Of a stretch of DNA of 64,000 nt, positions 12,303 to 24,797 are shown piece by piece (positions within the stretch are counted from its first letter, which is position 1; every line of letters starts with the position of its first letter). Below the pieces are notes generated by a model. That model was not told the origin of the DNA, searched no databases, and worked only from the letters and a program-made list of their open reading frames with translations. The DNA comes from Elmis aenea (taxonomy: Eukaryota; Arthropoda; Insecta; Coleoptera; Elmidae). The stretch is from the NCBI GenBank assembly GCA_947652605.1, contig OX393581.1, forward strand, positions 43,981,924 through 44,045,923. Reading direction: 5' to 3'. The position numbers were made by a program, and so were the translations under genes.

Positions 12303-14224
12303 CTGTACTATTGACATGACATTAGCTATTTTCCCGACCAAAAAATGAAGTAAGTAGAAAAAGAAGCAGCAATTTTCTAATGTCGATAATTATTTAGGTC
12401 TCTTTAATCAATAAATAAGCTATTAATATCAATTTTTGTAATCGTTTATTGATGATACTGCAAAACTTATTATAAATCATTCATTTGCAGTAAATTTTAA
12501 CGGTAAACACCCTTAAATAGAGATATGAACTTTGACCCTGGGATGGTAATCACATGTCCTGTATTTTTTAAAACTAACTCAGTCAAACATAAACAAATAT
12601 AAAGTATAAAAATATATTCAAAATTTGGAAGTATAAATAAAAGAGTCATTCGGATTTTCGTTGTTTAGCAATAGTGTGTATTTTAAGTAAAATCTGTTCT
12701 TTTTTTTATGATAATGTTTTCAGGAAAATTGTCAAAATCATGAATTGTTTGTTGGTCCCTATTTTTTATATAAATCAAAAGCTAATAACTCTAAAAACAT
12801 TTTTAAGTCATTGTATAATGTATTTTACTTTATTTTATAATATAACGGGTTTGTTGAGGTTATTTCTAAAAACCAACCAAATAATCAAAGTGTTTTTAAT
12901 GATCCCTGAAATTGAAATTGTGTTATAATAATAAACTCAACTGAAACATTATAAATAAAGTTTTAAATTAAATCTCTTAAATGTCCCGAAAAATGACTGA
13001 ACTTAATTTAAAATCAAACAATTGTTAACAATTTTTTTTTTTAATTACGTTATGACGTTTTTATCACAATATTGTACTTGGTTACCATTGTCAACCACAG
13101 TTTTACGCTAGTTTTGAAATTTTTTTCATAGATTTTTGCTGTGTAATTTATCGGCCGTCTTCTGCCATTCGGTAGCACATTCCTTGTTTAAACAAAACAT
13201 GCCCGTGCTCTAGTGCAACAAGATCGTGTCTAAAGTTAAAAAATAAATTGTTGTAGTAGGCGGACAATGCAAATTGGCCTACTGAAACGGTTGCATGTTC
13301 GCTCGTAGCTATTTTTAACGACTTGCTACCATATACTGTATATACTGTGTATGTTTATTGCAATTATAATACACGACTTCATCCATTAAATGTTAACACA
13401 TGCTTTAGTTAAAAAAAAATGTGTGGGCAATTTATTTGACAGTCGTATAGCTGCTACTTGCTGAAGCATATGGTTATGACAACACAGAGGAGAACAAGAG
13501 AAACATTATTATTAAAAACACGTTATAGTAAACATGCTAATATTATTAACAAAGTGATCAAGCATATATGAGTGATAAGACTTTAAAGATATGCTGTCAA
13601 TTTTTTTTATTTTAAAAAATTTCCCATAAAATTTCATAAACCCTTATGGTTTTATTTCAATAGATGCAATAATACCGATGATTAGATGCTTAGAGTACTG
13701 TTCTCAACAGTTTTATTGTATGCAAATATAAGCTGTAAAGAAGCTAAGATTTGCAGGTACATTAATAAGCAGAATTCAATTATAATTGATGATAAATTAT
13801 TGCGCGCTACCACAGGATTTTGAGTGTCCTATTATTGTAATAATATGTATTGTATAGGTATAGGTACTATTACTGAAACTAAATCTAAAATTCTTTTGTT
13901 AACGATAAAAATACATCACCAACATTAATAAGACCCCAGAACAGGCACTGCAAGTGAATACTTTTTTTTAATTTAAGCAGTTTTAATAAAAAATAAATTA
14001 TAACTTTGTTCAAAAGTTATCGACTGTTTATGTTGAATTCTCATTAAAACAGAAAAGAAGAATCATATTGGAATCAACATTTATTACTGTAAATAAATTT
14101 AATTAAAAACAATATATTTTTTTATAAATATCTAGTAGAAACGCTGGAAGCTTTGATGTCTATCATTAGATTACATATTAAATTATTTTTAAATATTTTT
14201 GCTTATTTAATTCATCTAATATAC
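12303..14224. other. Non-coding intron DNA
   Basis: No gene found. The sequence is AT-rich. A moderately GC-richer piece lies at about 13140-13380 (ATTTATCGGCCGTCTTCTGC, then TGCCCGTGCTCTAGTGCAAC), with no open frame. The 84-codon plus-strand frame at 12674-12928 consists of AT-rich codons without motifs. Confidence 0.5.
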
Positions 14225-14660
14225 TGGTTCGTTAATGTGTTTAAAACCGAATCAAACTCTAACAAAAACCGAAACAAGCTTTTATGTTGAGAATCATAAA
14301 ACCGTAAAATCGAACCGAACCGACTGATGTGAACCGGTTCAAACTGCTTTAACCGGTTCACACAACGGTTCGGGCCAGTTATGTTTTTTAATGACATTGT
14401 AAATTTTTCATTTTCGTAATTTTGATTAAATTTTACCAAAAATGGAAAAATTTCCTACAGTTCAGTTTATAAATATCCATTAACATTATATTTTGCAATA
14501 AACCGGAACCGGAACTGAACCGTTGCCGCCGAACCGGTCACGGAATCATTATAAAATAAAAACCGGTGGTTTGGAATATGAACCGCAATGTTATAATATA
14601 TCGAACCGGTAACCGAAACTGAACCGTTATTCTTTGCGGTTTGGGTTCCTGGTTAAAAAC
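14225..14660. repeat. AACCGG-rich transposon remnant
   Basis: GAACCGG/AACCGGTT motifs occur many times in both orientations, for example GTGAACCGGTTCAAACTGC near 14330, CCGGAACCGGAACTGAACCG near 14505 and TCGAACCGGTAACCG near 14602. The right border reads GGTTTGGGTTCCTGG, whose reverse complement begins CCAGGAACCC, resembling a hAT-type start. I found no left terminus or target duplication. Similar AACCGG-rich hAT elements are at 19657-20792 and 41039-41508. Confidence 0.5.
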
Positions 14661-14704
14661 TTAACAAAGCTTTAAAAATATTTTTACGCACAATAGTATA
14701 AAGC

Positions 14705-14945
14705 GCCTGTTGGGTACGAGCGCGCAGCGCGAGTAATACGAATGTTGGTTTATTCGATTTTGAAAAGCAATAACGAGTGTTGTAAATGAAAATTTAAGTC
14801 AATCGATTGTTCAACTAAACAAGAATATAACCGGCTTAGTTATAATCGATATATCTTAGGAACGTAGCCACTTAGGGAAATGGGATTTGCACCAAACGAA
14901 AGATATTTTTTGCGCAAAGAGAATTCTAGCGGTGAAGAAGCGTAA
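14705..14945. repeat. Dispersed repeat shared with 62337-62545
   Basis: The segment TGGGTACGAGCGCGCAGCGC ... AATAACGAGTGTT ... CAATCGATTGTTC ... AGTTATAATCGATATATCT ... TTTTTTGCGCAAAGAGAATT is repeated in the same order at about 62337-62545, inside a complete inverted-repeat element (62214-62871). It is therefore a fragment of that family or of a mobile module inside it. No coding capacity. Confidence 0.7.
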
Positions 14946-16479
14946 AACTAAATATATTGAAAAAAAATTAAACTAGACAATTTTCAGACAGTCTCCTTCA
15001 TGTGCCTATTACATACTTGTTGACTTTAAAGCTTAAAAGCCCATAAATAGGTAACACAAAATAATTATTAAATAAAATTTAAATAAATAATCAATAAGAA
15101 AGCTACCGACGATGAGAAAAGAGTCAACTGGTCGTGATTTTCTAATTTAGATTGTTTATAAATGTGATAAGTGACTTTTAATTAAAGTTTGTGTTAGGTA
15201 CCACATAAATGAATCTCTTTATTAATTCAAAATTTACAAAATTATTATTTTTAACTCTGACTATTAACTCCATAATTTTGAAACCTACAAATATAGTTCA
15301 GAATAAAGCTCTGAAAGCAGCGACATATTTTTACAAAAAAAACAGTTGCAAAAAATATTAGTGGCCCGTACTTTATTACCAGCGGAGAACTTTAATATAT
15401 CTGCAACATGAATGATAATAAAATCGCAACTTAATTAATTTTTTTCAAAACGGCAACCTCTACAGTGCGTTCCTATTTAAAAATATATCATTAAATCGAA
15501 TGCCTATCTACCGAATGGCTTCTTTTCCTGAAATAACCCTAAACCCGGTATCGTAAACTTGAAAATAAAAAGTCAATCTCATTTAACATACAAATTGTTT
15601 GTCTCAGAAATTGACCGCTAAATTTCTCAGTGCCATAATGATTATTATTTATCGGCCGAGCTTGCATATGCGACCGCTGAAATTTAATTGAATCACCCTC
15701 TATTCATCTTTGTTTGACACGTTGGTGAGGTGTATTTACATGCCGGCCGCCTCAAGTTGCATGCGCAAGAACTTTTTTATTGTCCAGTATTAAAATTCAG
15801 CCCAGTTTCGTAATAAGACTACGTCGGCGGCTATGTCTGATATGGAGAAGCAATTTATTGAACGTTATTATCTTTTTATGATTCTTCGACTTAAGTTAAA
15901 ACAACTTTTGATGAGCTGGAACAAAGCAATGGCGATTATTAATAAATTTTTGGACCTGGTTGCCAATAAAGTTGTCTTGAATGTAAAACATAATTTAAAA
16001 TGCGAATTACATACATTATCGACAGCCTATGCAATGTTTTTTTATTGTGAAAAACGCCAAATACTTTAGATTAATGAAAAATTGATTTAATTACTACAAA
16101 TTAGAAGGTGCTACAAAATTATGTCCAAAATTATGTCGAAAAACCTAATTTGTAATCTTAAAAGTTCCTTTTTTTCCCTAAAATGGTTATCAAAAAATCT
16201 TCAGTGCCTCAAAAAGTTTCTGAAAGGAATTAAAATTTAAAAAACTGTTTATTACAGACGGATGAAATTTGGCATACAGGGAGCAGGCTAATAATTTTTT
16301 ATTACCACATTTTTAATACGCTTTTCGTTTACTTTTTTATCAAGGTGTAGTAGAGCCATCTGGTCTGTTCCGGCATTAAAGTTTTTTTTATAAATATGCT
16401 TTATCTAGGTCTACAAGATTTTTAACCTTTTGGTTAATATGTTATTACTTCTGGTGGTAACCTTCACTCCTTCATTATG
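14946..16479. other. Unique intron DNA with GC-richer block at 15600-15840
   Basis: No gene supported. The block at about 15600-15840 (ATTATCGGCCGAGCTTGCAT, then ACATGCCGGCCGCCTCAAGT and TACGTCGGCGGCTATGTCTG) has a composition unlike its surroundings and no matching copy in the window. It could be a conserved enhancer. The 78-codon frame starting at 15833 has no recognisable domain. Confidence 0.45.
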
Positions 16480-17114
16480 TACAGGGTGGTCCAAATTCGA
16501 TGGGATTACATGGGTATCTCGCTTAATGGTCAAGATAGAGAAACGGTTAACTTACCAAAAATGTGCAGTTTTTTAAGACTCAGAACAGTTCTCAAATATA
16601 TTCTATCATTTCCGGTTTTTCTTGTTTTATGGTTTGTTTTCACAGCCTACTTTTTGTTTCTCATCTTTAAAAAAACTAAAACACCTTTGTAACTTGCGTA
16701 TTATTGAAAATAAATACATCAACTCATATATTTGGAAAGGGAAAAAATAAGGAATTTGAATGGGTCATGGCCAACTATAGCTTCCATTTAAACAAAGGTG
16801 AGTTTGTGTCATAACTTTTTAACGGCGAGGGTAAAAAAAAACTTTTTAGTACTATCAAGGTCTACATAAAAATATGTAAAAATAATCTTTTATGATATTT
16901 GAAACAATAAAAGAGATATGACACATTATAAATATAACAAAAAAAAAAACAGTTTTTCTTTAATAACTCAAAAACCGAAAATGATAAAATATTTTTGAAA
17001 ACGGTTCTAAGTTTTTCCCAAAAAACTGCACGTTTTTGGTTATTTAACCGTTTCTGTATCTTAAATATTAAGCGAAATACCCATGTAATCCCATCGAATT
17101 TGGATCACCCTGTA
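16480..17114. mobile_element. Foldback element FB-A, copy 2
   Basis: It starts TACAGGGTGGTCCAAATTCG and ends CGAATTTGGATCACCCTGTA. The arms are near-mirror copies and closely match the element at 3156-3720, including the subterminal GGGTATCTCGCTTAATGGTC. The open frames at 16477-16692 and 16995-17177 are the two arms read in opposite halves and are not genes. Confidence 0.8.
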
Positions 17115-17460
17115 CATATGTTCTCTCGTTTTATCTTGGCATTATTTAAATATTTTATTTACAGCTTTTATTGGTAATTTCTTATGACTTCTTTTTTTAT
17201 CATATTCACTATTCAGCATATGTCTCTCACAGACTTGAGGAAATTAATTTCTTATCCTTTGCTTTTAGGAGGTATTTGGCATCCAGAGATATATAGTAAT
17301 GTTGGGACTGCTATATTTTATATAGATTGATCCTATTTTTAGGTTGTGATGTTCTTGATAATGTAACCCGTGTTACGTAATTTATTAAACCGGAATAAAA
17401 TAGTAGTTTTCAATTTTCAAATTAAACGAAATGTGTTGAACGAAAATTGAATTTAACATA

Positions 17461-18030
17461 TTTAAAAAAATACGTTTCAAACAATAACCATTATAAATCA
17501 GGTTGGCCGGTCATTGTAGTTTATGTTGTTTCCATGACAACCAAACCAACAAATTAAAAGTTTTGAAAGCCTATTATTTGTCAGATTAATTCTCAAATTT
17601 GGCAATAAAAGAAGTAAAATACCATGTGTGATACATCAATGGATTCAGAAAAATAAATGCTATTTGATTATGTAAATAGCAAAAATTGCGCCCATAAGAA
17701 AAAACCAAGTTGGTTGTCATAAAACAAAAACGAATCGATCTAGGAAAAAATTGTGACCACCATCCGATTCGGCTTAAAAAGTTGCTTGGCCAATGTTTTT
17801 ACACATTTGAAATATCTTATACTCTAAAGGAGCTATAGGTAGACGATTTTCAAAAATCGCATTTTTCGGTTTTTCCTAATTTTCTCGGATACCGTTTGAG
17901 ATATTTACAATTTCTCTTTGGATTATTATTAAGTACTAAATTTAGCAACTTTGCCGAATTTTAACCTATACTCTAGCTATTATAATAAGCGAGATCCCCA
18001 TGCCTAAACTCGAATTTCAATCACCCTGTA
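17461..18030. mobile_element. Foldback family FB-E, right half
   Basis: It shares long stretches with the complete FB-E at 23552-24476: AATACCATGTGTGATACATC, then CAAAAATTGCGCCCATAAG, then GAGATCCCCATGCCTAAACT and a terminus TCACCCTGTA at 18030. The central inverted repeat (GTTGGCCGGTCATTGTAG near 17503) is present, but no TACAGGGTG terminus precedes it, so the left arm is lost. The left limit is approximate. Confidence 0.7.
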
Positions 18031-18802
18031 TACTCAATAGAAATTTTTTTCTTCGTATTACACCTTTCTTTAATTTAAAAACCAAAACTTAGAGTATGTG
18101 TAACAGTAAGTAATTTTTAAATAAAACTATTTCATAAAAATGTGAGCGCAATTTTGTTGCAATTTTTACATTTTCAGTGTACCTAGTATTAGTTTTTTTA
18201 TTGATAAATAATATTTTGTACCGTTTACATCAGGGATTTATAATTTTGATGCTGTTATATTTAAAAAAGATGATTTTAATTTGCAAAGAAAATTTTTCAA
18301 TTTATTTTTTGTAGGTATAGTTCACAAAATAATTGTAGAATTCAATTGTATAGAGTTCTAACCTAGAGTTATTATTCGTTTTCAAATGAGCAAAAAAACA
18401 GTTATTTAATCTACGAAACGACACTGTTTTCTTGATTTCTCATATTTAATACAATGTGCAACATTTATTTTACAAACTTCCACACCATCATGAAAATCAG
18501 CTTTAACATATTTCAAAACGCAGTGACAGGTTTTACAAAACAAAGCGATTAAATTTTATTAGTATATTTCTAATTATATCTGTTACGTCTTCGATCTAAG
18601 TTGAACACCATATATTTATAAATTTATATTGATTTATATTATTGCAGACGTTGTAATAATTTATAATGTTGCTAATTATTTAAATTATTCAGCAAATCAT
18701 TTTAAATATAAACAAGTTTGATTAAAAAATTATTTTTCGTATTTCTAAGAATAAGATTTTCTTTAAGAAGAGTTTTTTTTTTAAGAAAAATGATTTTATT
18801 AT
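18031..18802. other. AT-rich intron DNA
   Basis: No gene, RNA or recognised element seen; long A/T runs. Confidence 0.5.
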
Positions 18803-19656
18803 TTATTAGTAGTATTATTTAGTCGCAAATTCCTCTACCGTCAGGTGTAGAACTGTTCAGTTGTGTTTTGCGTTGTGTTGTGCTGACTTTCTTCCACGTA
18901 TTTCTGTCTCGTGCTAGCTTTTTGATCTCTTGCCGCCTCCTTAACTTCGTCTTTCCAGGTTTTTCTCGGTCTACCTCTTTTGTTTTTTCCCTGTGGCCTT
19001 GCTTCATTGGCTTTTCTGGCTAACCTTTCTTCTTTCATTCTATACATGTGTCCCAACCATCCCAGCTGTCTTTCTTGTAATTTTGTTTTAACCGATTTTA
19101 TCTTAAATTGTTCTCTATATGTCTTATTTCTGATTCTTTTTTGGTTTTACCTTGGATTTTTTTAGAAATTTAATTTTTGCTGCATTTTTACGGCTACTAT
19201 TTTCGTTTGTAAGTGTCCACGTTTCACTTCTGTATAACAGTGCTGGGGTAACTACCTTTTTGACAACTTCTACTTTTGTTTGTTTTGGGACTTCTCTATT
19301 TCCAAAATTGATGATCTTAAACTATTACATACTCTTCCCACATTTCCTGGTTTTTCGCTTATTTCCTTGTCCATCTGTTGTTCTCGATGATCACTACTAA
19401 ATATTTAAAGCTATCTACCTGTTCCAAGTTCCAACCTAAGCCCATCTTATGTAATGTTATGCCCTTTTTTCTCAGTTTGACACGATCATAGTTTTGGTTT
19501 TGTCTATATTTACTTTCATATTGATTTAAAACAATTCCTGGTGAAATGTGTCTAGGTTATGTTGTAGATTCTTTTCTGATTCCGCGACTATGACCATGTC
19601 GCCTGCGAACATTAGCTCCGTTATGCTTTTATAATTAACCTAATATATATTTATAT
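18803..19656 (-). pseudogene. Non-LTR retrotransposon fragment, minus strand (LINE-B copy 1)
   Basis: Minus-strand translation gives the end of a reverse transcriptase and the C-terminal region: MFAGDMVIVAESEKNLQ (about 19562-19612), which matches the FADD catalytic box but with Gly replacing the second-last residue, followed downstream by MGHMYRMKEERLARKA and KNKRGRPRKTWKDEVKEAA (18841-19056). These C-terminal boxes are typical of RTE-like elements. Frameshifts separate the pieces. Its 3' side shares TTATTTAGTC with copy 2 (22386-). A hAT element (19657-20792) is inserted directly beyond its 5' side. Confidence 0.75.
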
Positions 19657-20792
19657 CAGGGACTGAGAACGGAACGAAAACGAAAACGTTAAACGAAATT
19701 ATTTTTCGTTCAAGAACGAAAACGAAATAAATATTTTTCAAAACCGGTTTTAACCGGTTTTAACCGGTTTTATTACTATTTCAATTTTATTTGTTAAACA
19801 CAAACGCGAATTTACCTTCTGTGCTGGGGAGACTCCACGAGGCAATAAAAAATCTCGCTTGAAATAAGTGAGCTTCACTTTTCTCCATATATTTACGTGA
19901 ATATGTATTAACAACTTTATTGTTTATACTTGCAATTTCGTGTAACACAATTAACGGTACAGATATTCTCTATTTCTAATTTGTTTTTTAGATCATCAAT
20001 ATAGAATATACACTTGATTGGATATATATTATCAATGTGTATGTTTTATTTGCGTTTAGAAATAATAATAGTAAAATTTATTCTTACTTCGAAAAGGACT
20101 AATGTAAAAGAAGATTTATTGGAAGATGTGTTGCTAGTAAGATTTAACGGAATGTGTATGGTATGTACAAACTATAAAGTTAAAGTATATTTTAAGTTAA
20201 TATAAGTTTTTTTTAATATCTTTTTTATTTATAACATTTAGTAAATTATCCACTTGAATTCATTCTTTTGTCTTTTTAAATAATTACAGCAGGATCTTAT
20301 TTAATTCAAATGCATAGATTATTAGTATCTACTAAAACAAATTTAAAACAGCACTTGCTATTTTTCATATTTTTAGATAAACATTGTGTGTCTAATTTAA
20401 CCTAACCACGTTGTGTTTTTGCACCTTACGGGTGTTAAACTTAATAAAATGGTTAAATGTTAATGTGTTTAACGATTTGGTAAATTTAATATGGCGATGG
20501 TTCACCAGTCTAAAATATGCTGTCCGTGAGCATCAAACCCCATCGTCATCGTTTATATTTTAGTTGAGACGCAAATATTGTTATCGTATTTATAGAGGGT
20601 TGTGGTGACTAGAAAAAAAATTGATTTTTTGACGACAAAAAAAATATTGTAAAACCGGTTTTAACCGTTATTATTTCGGTTCACGAAAACGAAAAAAGAA
20701 TTTTTTCGGTTAGAACGAAAAGAACGAAAACGATATATTTCGTTTTCGTTCCGAACAGAAACGAACGGAATTTTTTTCGTTTTTAGTCCCTG
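19657..20792. mobile_element. Non-autonomous hAT element with GAACGAAAACG repeats
   Basis: It begins CAGGGACTGAGAACGGAACG and ends TTTTTAGTCCCTG, with a perfect 8-bp duplication ATTTATAT on both sides (19649-19656, 20793-20800). Subterminal regions are inverted and full of GAACGAAAACGA and AACCGGTTTTAACCGG. No transposase is visible. An incomplete second copy in the opposite orientation ends at 40904; the two share the block AAACGCGAATTTACC...GCTGGGGAGACTCC (about 19803-19840 here). Confidence 0.88.
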
Positions 20793-20800
20793 ATTTATAT

Positions 20801-22385
20801 TATTGTTAATAAGTTGACAGCTTTTAATTTTATTCAAAACTTTTTGATTTGTAAAATTTAAAACTAAAACTTGTATTCATTTTTTTTGCTGGTTTTCAAG
20901 TGATCGTTCGATATTCTTTTAAAAAGTGGGCTCGTGTGGTCGTGTTTATTAGAGTGCGAATAAACATTTAAAACCGTGTAACAAATCGAGATGCCGTTTT
21001 AAACGTATTAATATTAACGCTGGAGGTAAAATGTTCATTTTAATCAATGACAAACCAGGAAACGTAGGTTGGTTATTAACTCGCACACATATTACTTCAT
21101 GAATTATGAACCGCGACTGTATCATTATAGACAATTTCAAGAGACAGCATAATAGTTTAATTGATACATATTGGCCTAAAACATGCATCGAGGCATGATA
21201 AAAATGGCATTGCATACGGTGGAGATAATATCTTTCTGAGAAGTCAAAACTGCACATAAATATTTCGAGTTTCTACGCCAATTCCTTGCATTAACATAAA
21301 CTTGTGAAAGCAAAATTATCGGTAATTTACGGAATTTGTTATTTTACTTGAACGAAAAACGCGCCTGTTTTATAATATTCCCCGATTGGACACACAGGCC
21401 AAGTCATTTATGTCTAATTCTCATATAAATCTGAAGGTAAAATATAACCGTAGATAAATGGGGGTATCTGTTATTGAGTATCAAATGGTTTTTCGTCATA
21501 TTTGATTTAATTAAAATTAAGTGCGGTCGGTTTAATGTCCATAATAACATGGTACGATTGATTGGTCGGATTCACAAAATAATAATCATCGAAAATTGAT
21601 CTAGATTTCTTTGGGGCCATTGTATTTAAAATTAGAACCAAATTACACTCCGATATGTTTAAAATTTCATAAATCGAGCACCTGTTTCGTTGCTACACCC
21701 TTTTGTTTTATAAATGAATAGATACTTTTATAGTTAAGTGGAAAATAAATTAGTATTTCTAGATCGACTAGTTTTTGTTTCGAACAAAATGCCGGCAACA
21801 AATTGAAAACTGTTTGGTGAATTTGGCAACTGTTTGCCTTAATTAGATATCGCCTGGTACTAATAAGTCGAATCGATATTCGTTCACGTAAGTAAATAAC
21901 ACCATTATAATCATTCCTCAGGTAACAACATATGGCCAGTTACAATTTATTTTTAAATTGGACTTAAAAAAAACTTTACGTCTTCAAACTTGAATAGCTG
22001 AAAGAATTCCGTAAATAATCAAATCTGAATTTTAAGAAACTCTCCATAAATGAAAATTCCGCTACTACAAACATTTCTTATTACAAAGGTTGAATGTTTT
22101 TAGAGTGTTTTTGTAACAAATAATAATTACAGGTAGAACAATCGAAAATTGAGCTTTTCTTAAACAATATTAAACACACGTAATTAATTTTGCTAAAGCT
22201 CTTAGTTAAAACCTTTAATTAATTATTAATTACGTAAAATTATGTAATAAACCATTGGGCATTTATTCTTGTTTCATTTGGTTGTAAATAGAACAAAATA
22301 ATGTTTGTACATCCAAAATATGACCACATTTGAGCTACGAAATGTTAATTCTACAATTTAAATGTATCTTTTATGTTTAATTTTT
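20801..22385. other. Unique intron DNA
   Basis: No gene supported. About 20940-21560 has balanced composition, several CGATAAT/ATTAAT-type motifs, and no repeat partner in the window. The 102-codon minus-strand frame at 20949-21257 has no motif I recognise and lacks a splice-bounded structure. Confidence 0.5.
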
Positions 22386-23074
22386 TATTAGATTTATTAT
22401 TTAGTCATGAGTCCTTCTACTGCTACGTGTAGGACTGTTGAGTTGTGTTGCGCTGACTTTTTTCCATGTTTTTATGTCTTGTGCTAGCTTTTTTATGTCT
22501 TTCCATTTGATTTTTTTATCCGTTGCTGCTTTTTTAACTTCGTCTTGCCAGGTTTTTCTCGGTCTACCTCTTTTGTTTTTCCTTTTTGATCTTGCTTTAT
22601 AGGCTTTTCTGGAAGAAGAAAGGTTAATTTAAGGTTAATAAATGTGACTCAATCATCCCAGCTGTCTTTCTTGTATTTTTGTTTCAACTGATTTAAATCT
22701 TTAGTTGTTCTCTATATGATTCATTTCTGATTCTATCTTTTAGGTTTTACCTTGGATTTTTTTTAGAAATCTTATTTCTGTTGTATTCACTCGGCTACTA
22801 TTTTTATTTGTTAGTGTCCGCGTTTCACTTCCGTATTAAAGTGCCGGAATTACTCCTTTTTGAACACTTCCATTTTTGCTCGTTTTGGGACTTCTGGACT
22901 TACAAAAAATGTTGTTCTTAAACTGTTCTTCCCAAATTTTCTGTCCTTTCTCTTGTTTTCTTGCCCAATCCTCCATTTTTCTCTATGATCACTCCTAAAT
23001 ATATGAAGCTTTCTACCTGTTCCAACCTAAGCCCATTTATAGTGATTTTATACCCTTTTTTTCTTTGTTACAAC
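22386..23074 (-). pseudogene. Non-LTR retrotransposon fragment, 3' part (LINE-B copy 2)
   Basis: The minus strand matches LINE-B copy 1 almost block for block (GTGTTGCGCTGACTTTTTTC, GTTTTTCTCGGTCTACCTC and so on at 22445-22580). It is therefore the C-terminal part of the same family, with frameshifts and a small insertion near 22612-22635. The element is split by the hAT at 23075-24789, and its 5' part resumes at 24798. GTTACAAC at 23067-23074 is LINE sequence duplicated by the hAT. Confidence 0.75.
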
Positions 23075-24789
23075 TAGGGATTGCAATCTCGGGATTCGGG
23101 ATCCCGGGATCCCGGCCGCTTTTTGGTCTCGAAAATCCCGGGATATTCGGGATTTAAAAATTTAACTATAAGTACATTATTTTCTAAAAAAAATTGCTCA
23201 TAGTTGATATCTACTGAACGTGAATAAGTTGAACGATGCAATTTTGCAAGTTTAAGCTTGTTTATGTCGCCGCTCGCCGTCTTATGTATGATAACAAAAT
23301 TTAAAAAAATTCTTGTACTAAGAAAGTGATCATCCTAATTTCTTTTATTTTTGTTACTTATAAAACTATTTTCTAAATTTTTAGTGAATTAAAGTTTGCT
23401 TTGTTTGAGTTTTTAACAGTTTCAGCAAATTTGTTTATGTAATTATGTATTTTAATGTATAATAAGTTTATTCAAATATATTTCATTTATTTAAATGTTA
23501 TATCTAATAATTCGATTATTTCTATAATGATAAAACATAATACGGTAGGTATACAGGGTGTCCCAAATTCGAGTAAATGCATGGGATCTCGCTTATCTTA
23601 AGAGCTACGAGATCGGTTAAATTAGGGCAAAGTTGCTAAATTCGATGCTTATTGATAATCTATAGAGAAATTGAAAATATCTCAAACGGTATCCAAGAAA
23701 ATTATGAAAAACTGGAAAGTCCATTTTTGAAAATGGTTTATAACTCCTTTGGAGTTTGAAATATTTTAAATGTGTAAAAAAGTTGCCCAAGCAACTTTTT
23801 AAGCCGAATCGGATGGTGGTCACAAATTTTTCCTAGGTCGATTCGTTTTTGTTTTAGACAACCAACTTTGTTTATTCTTATGGGCAGCATATCGCGTTTT
23901 TCTTCGTTATTAAAGTTCATTTTTACGACTAACAGGCCTTCAAAACTTTTAGTTTGTTGATCGGTTGTCATGGAAACAACATAAACTACAATGACCGGCC
24001 AACCTGATTTATAATGGTTATTGTTTAAAACGTATTTTTTGAAATTTGATAATGAAAGAAAAAGTAAAATACCATGTGTGATACATCAATGGATTCAGAA
24101 AAATAAATGCTATTTGATTATGTAAACAGCAAAAATTGCGCCCATAAGAAAAAATAAAGTTGGTTGTCATAAAACAAAACCGAATCAATCTAGAAAAAAA
24201 TTGTGACCACTATTCGATTCGGCTTGAAAAGTTGCTTGGGCAATGTCTTTACACATTTGAAATATTTCATACTCCAAAGGAGTTATAGACGATTTTCAAA
24301 AATCGTATTTTCCAGTTTTTCCTAATTTTCTCGGATACCGTTTGAGATATTTTCAATTTCTCTTTGGATTATTAATGAGCATCTATTTTCGCAACTTTGT
24401 CTTAATTTAACCGACCTCGTAGCTCTTAAGATAAGCAAGATCCCCATGCATTTACTCGAATTTGGGACACCCTGTATATATTTTTTTCAAGTATTATTAA
24501 CATCTTTACACCTATGATATAATTAAAACAAATTTACAGAAATTATAGAGGAAACAAATTAAATAAAAAGTTAATAAAAATAAATGGTAATTACTAAATT
24601 ATTCAATAATTATGTACTTAAATGATTTGTAATTCTAAAAAAATATATATATATACACTGCATTAGCTTCTGTTGTTAAGCAAATACTTCACATTATATA
24701 TAATCCCGGAATCCCGGGATGCCGGGATTAAAACATCTTCAATCCCGAAATCCCGGGATCGTAAAATTTGATCGGCATTGCAATCCCTA
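23075..24789. mobile_element. hAT element with CCCGGGAT ends, itself interrupted
   Basis: It begins TAGGGATTGCAATCTCGGGA and ends TCGGCATTGCAATCCCTA, with a perfect 8-bp target duplication GTTACAAC (23067-23074 and 24790-24797). Subterminal tracts are built from ATCCCGGGAT repeats in inverted orientation. There is no transposase. A complete foldback element (23552-24476) is inserted inside, which leaves only about 790 bp of hAT sequence. Confidence 0.9.
23552..24476. mobile_element. Foldback element FB-E, complete
   Basis: The 925-bp palindrome starts TACAGGGTGTCCCAAATTCG and ends CGAATTTGGGACACCCTGTA. It lies in a TA-rich target inside the hAT element. The arms mirror each other (ATGCATGGGATCTCGCTTAT against AAGCAAGATCCCCATGCAT; GCCGAATCGGATGGTGGTC and its mirror). 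The minus-strand frames at 23617-23823 and 23738-23971 are arm sequence and have no recognised domain. Confidence 0.85.
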
Positions 24790-24797
24790 GTTACAAC

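Noticed and set aside
15833..16069. 78-codon plus-strand frame near a GC-richer block
   Set aside because: No recognisable domain, ordinary AT-rich codons after the first few residues, and no splice or promoter context.
20949..21257. 102-codon minus-strand frame
   Set aside because: No recognisable motif, and it lies in unique non-coding sequence.
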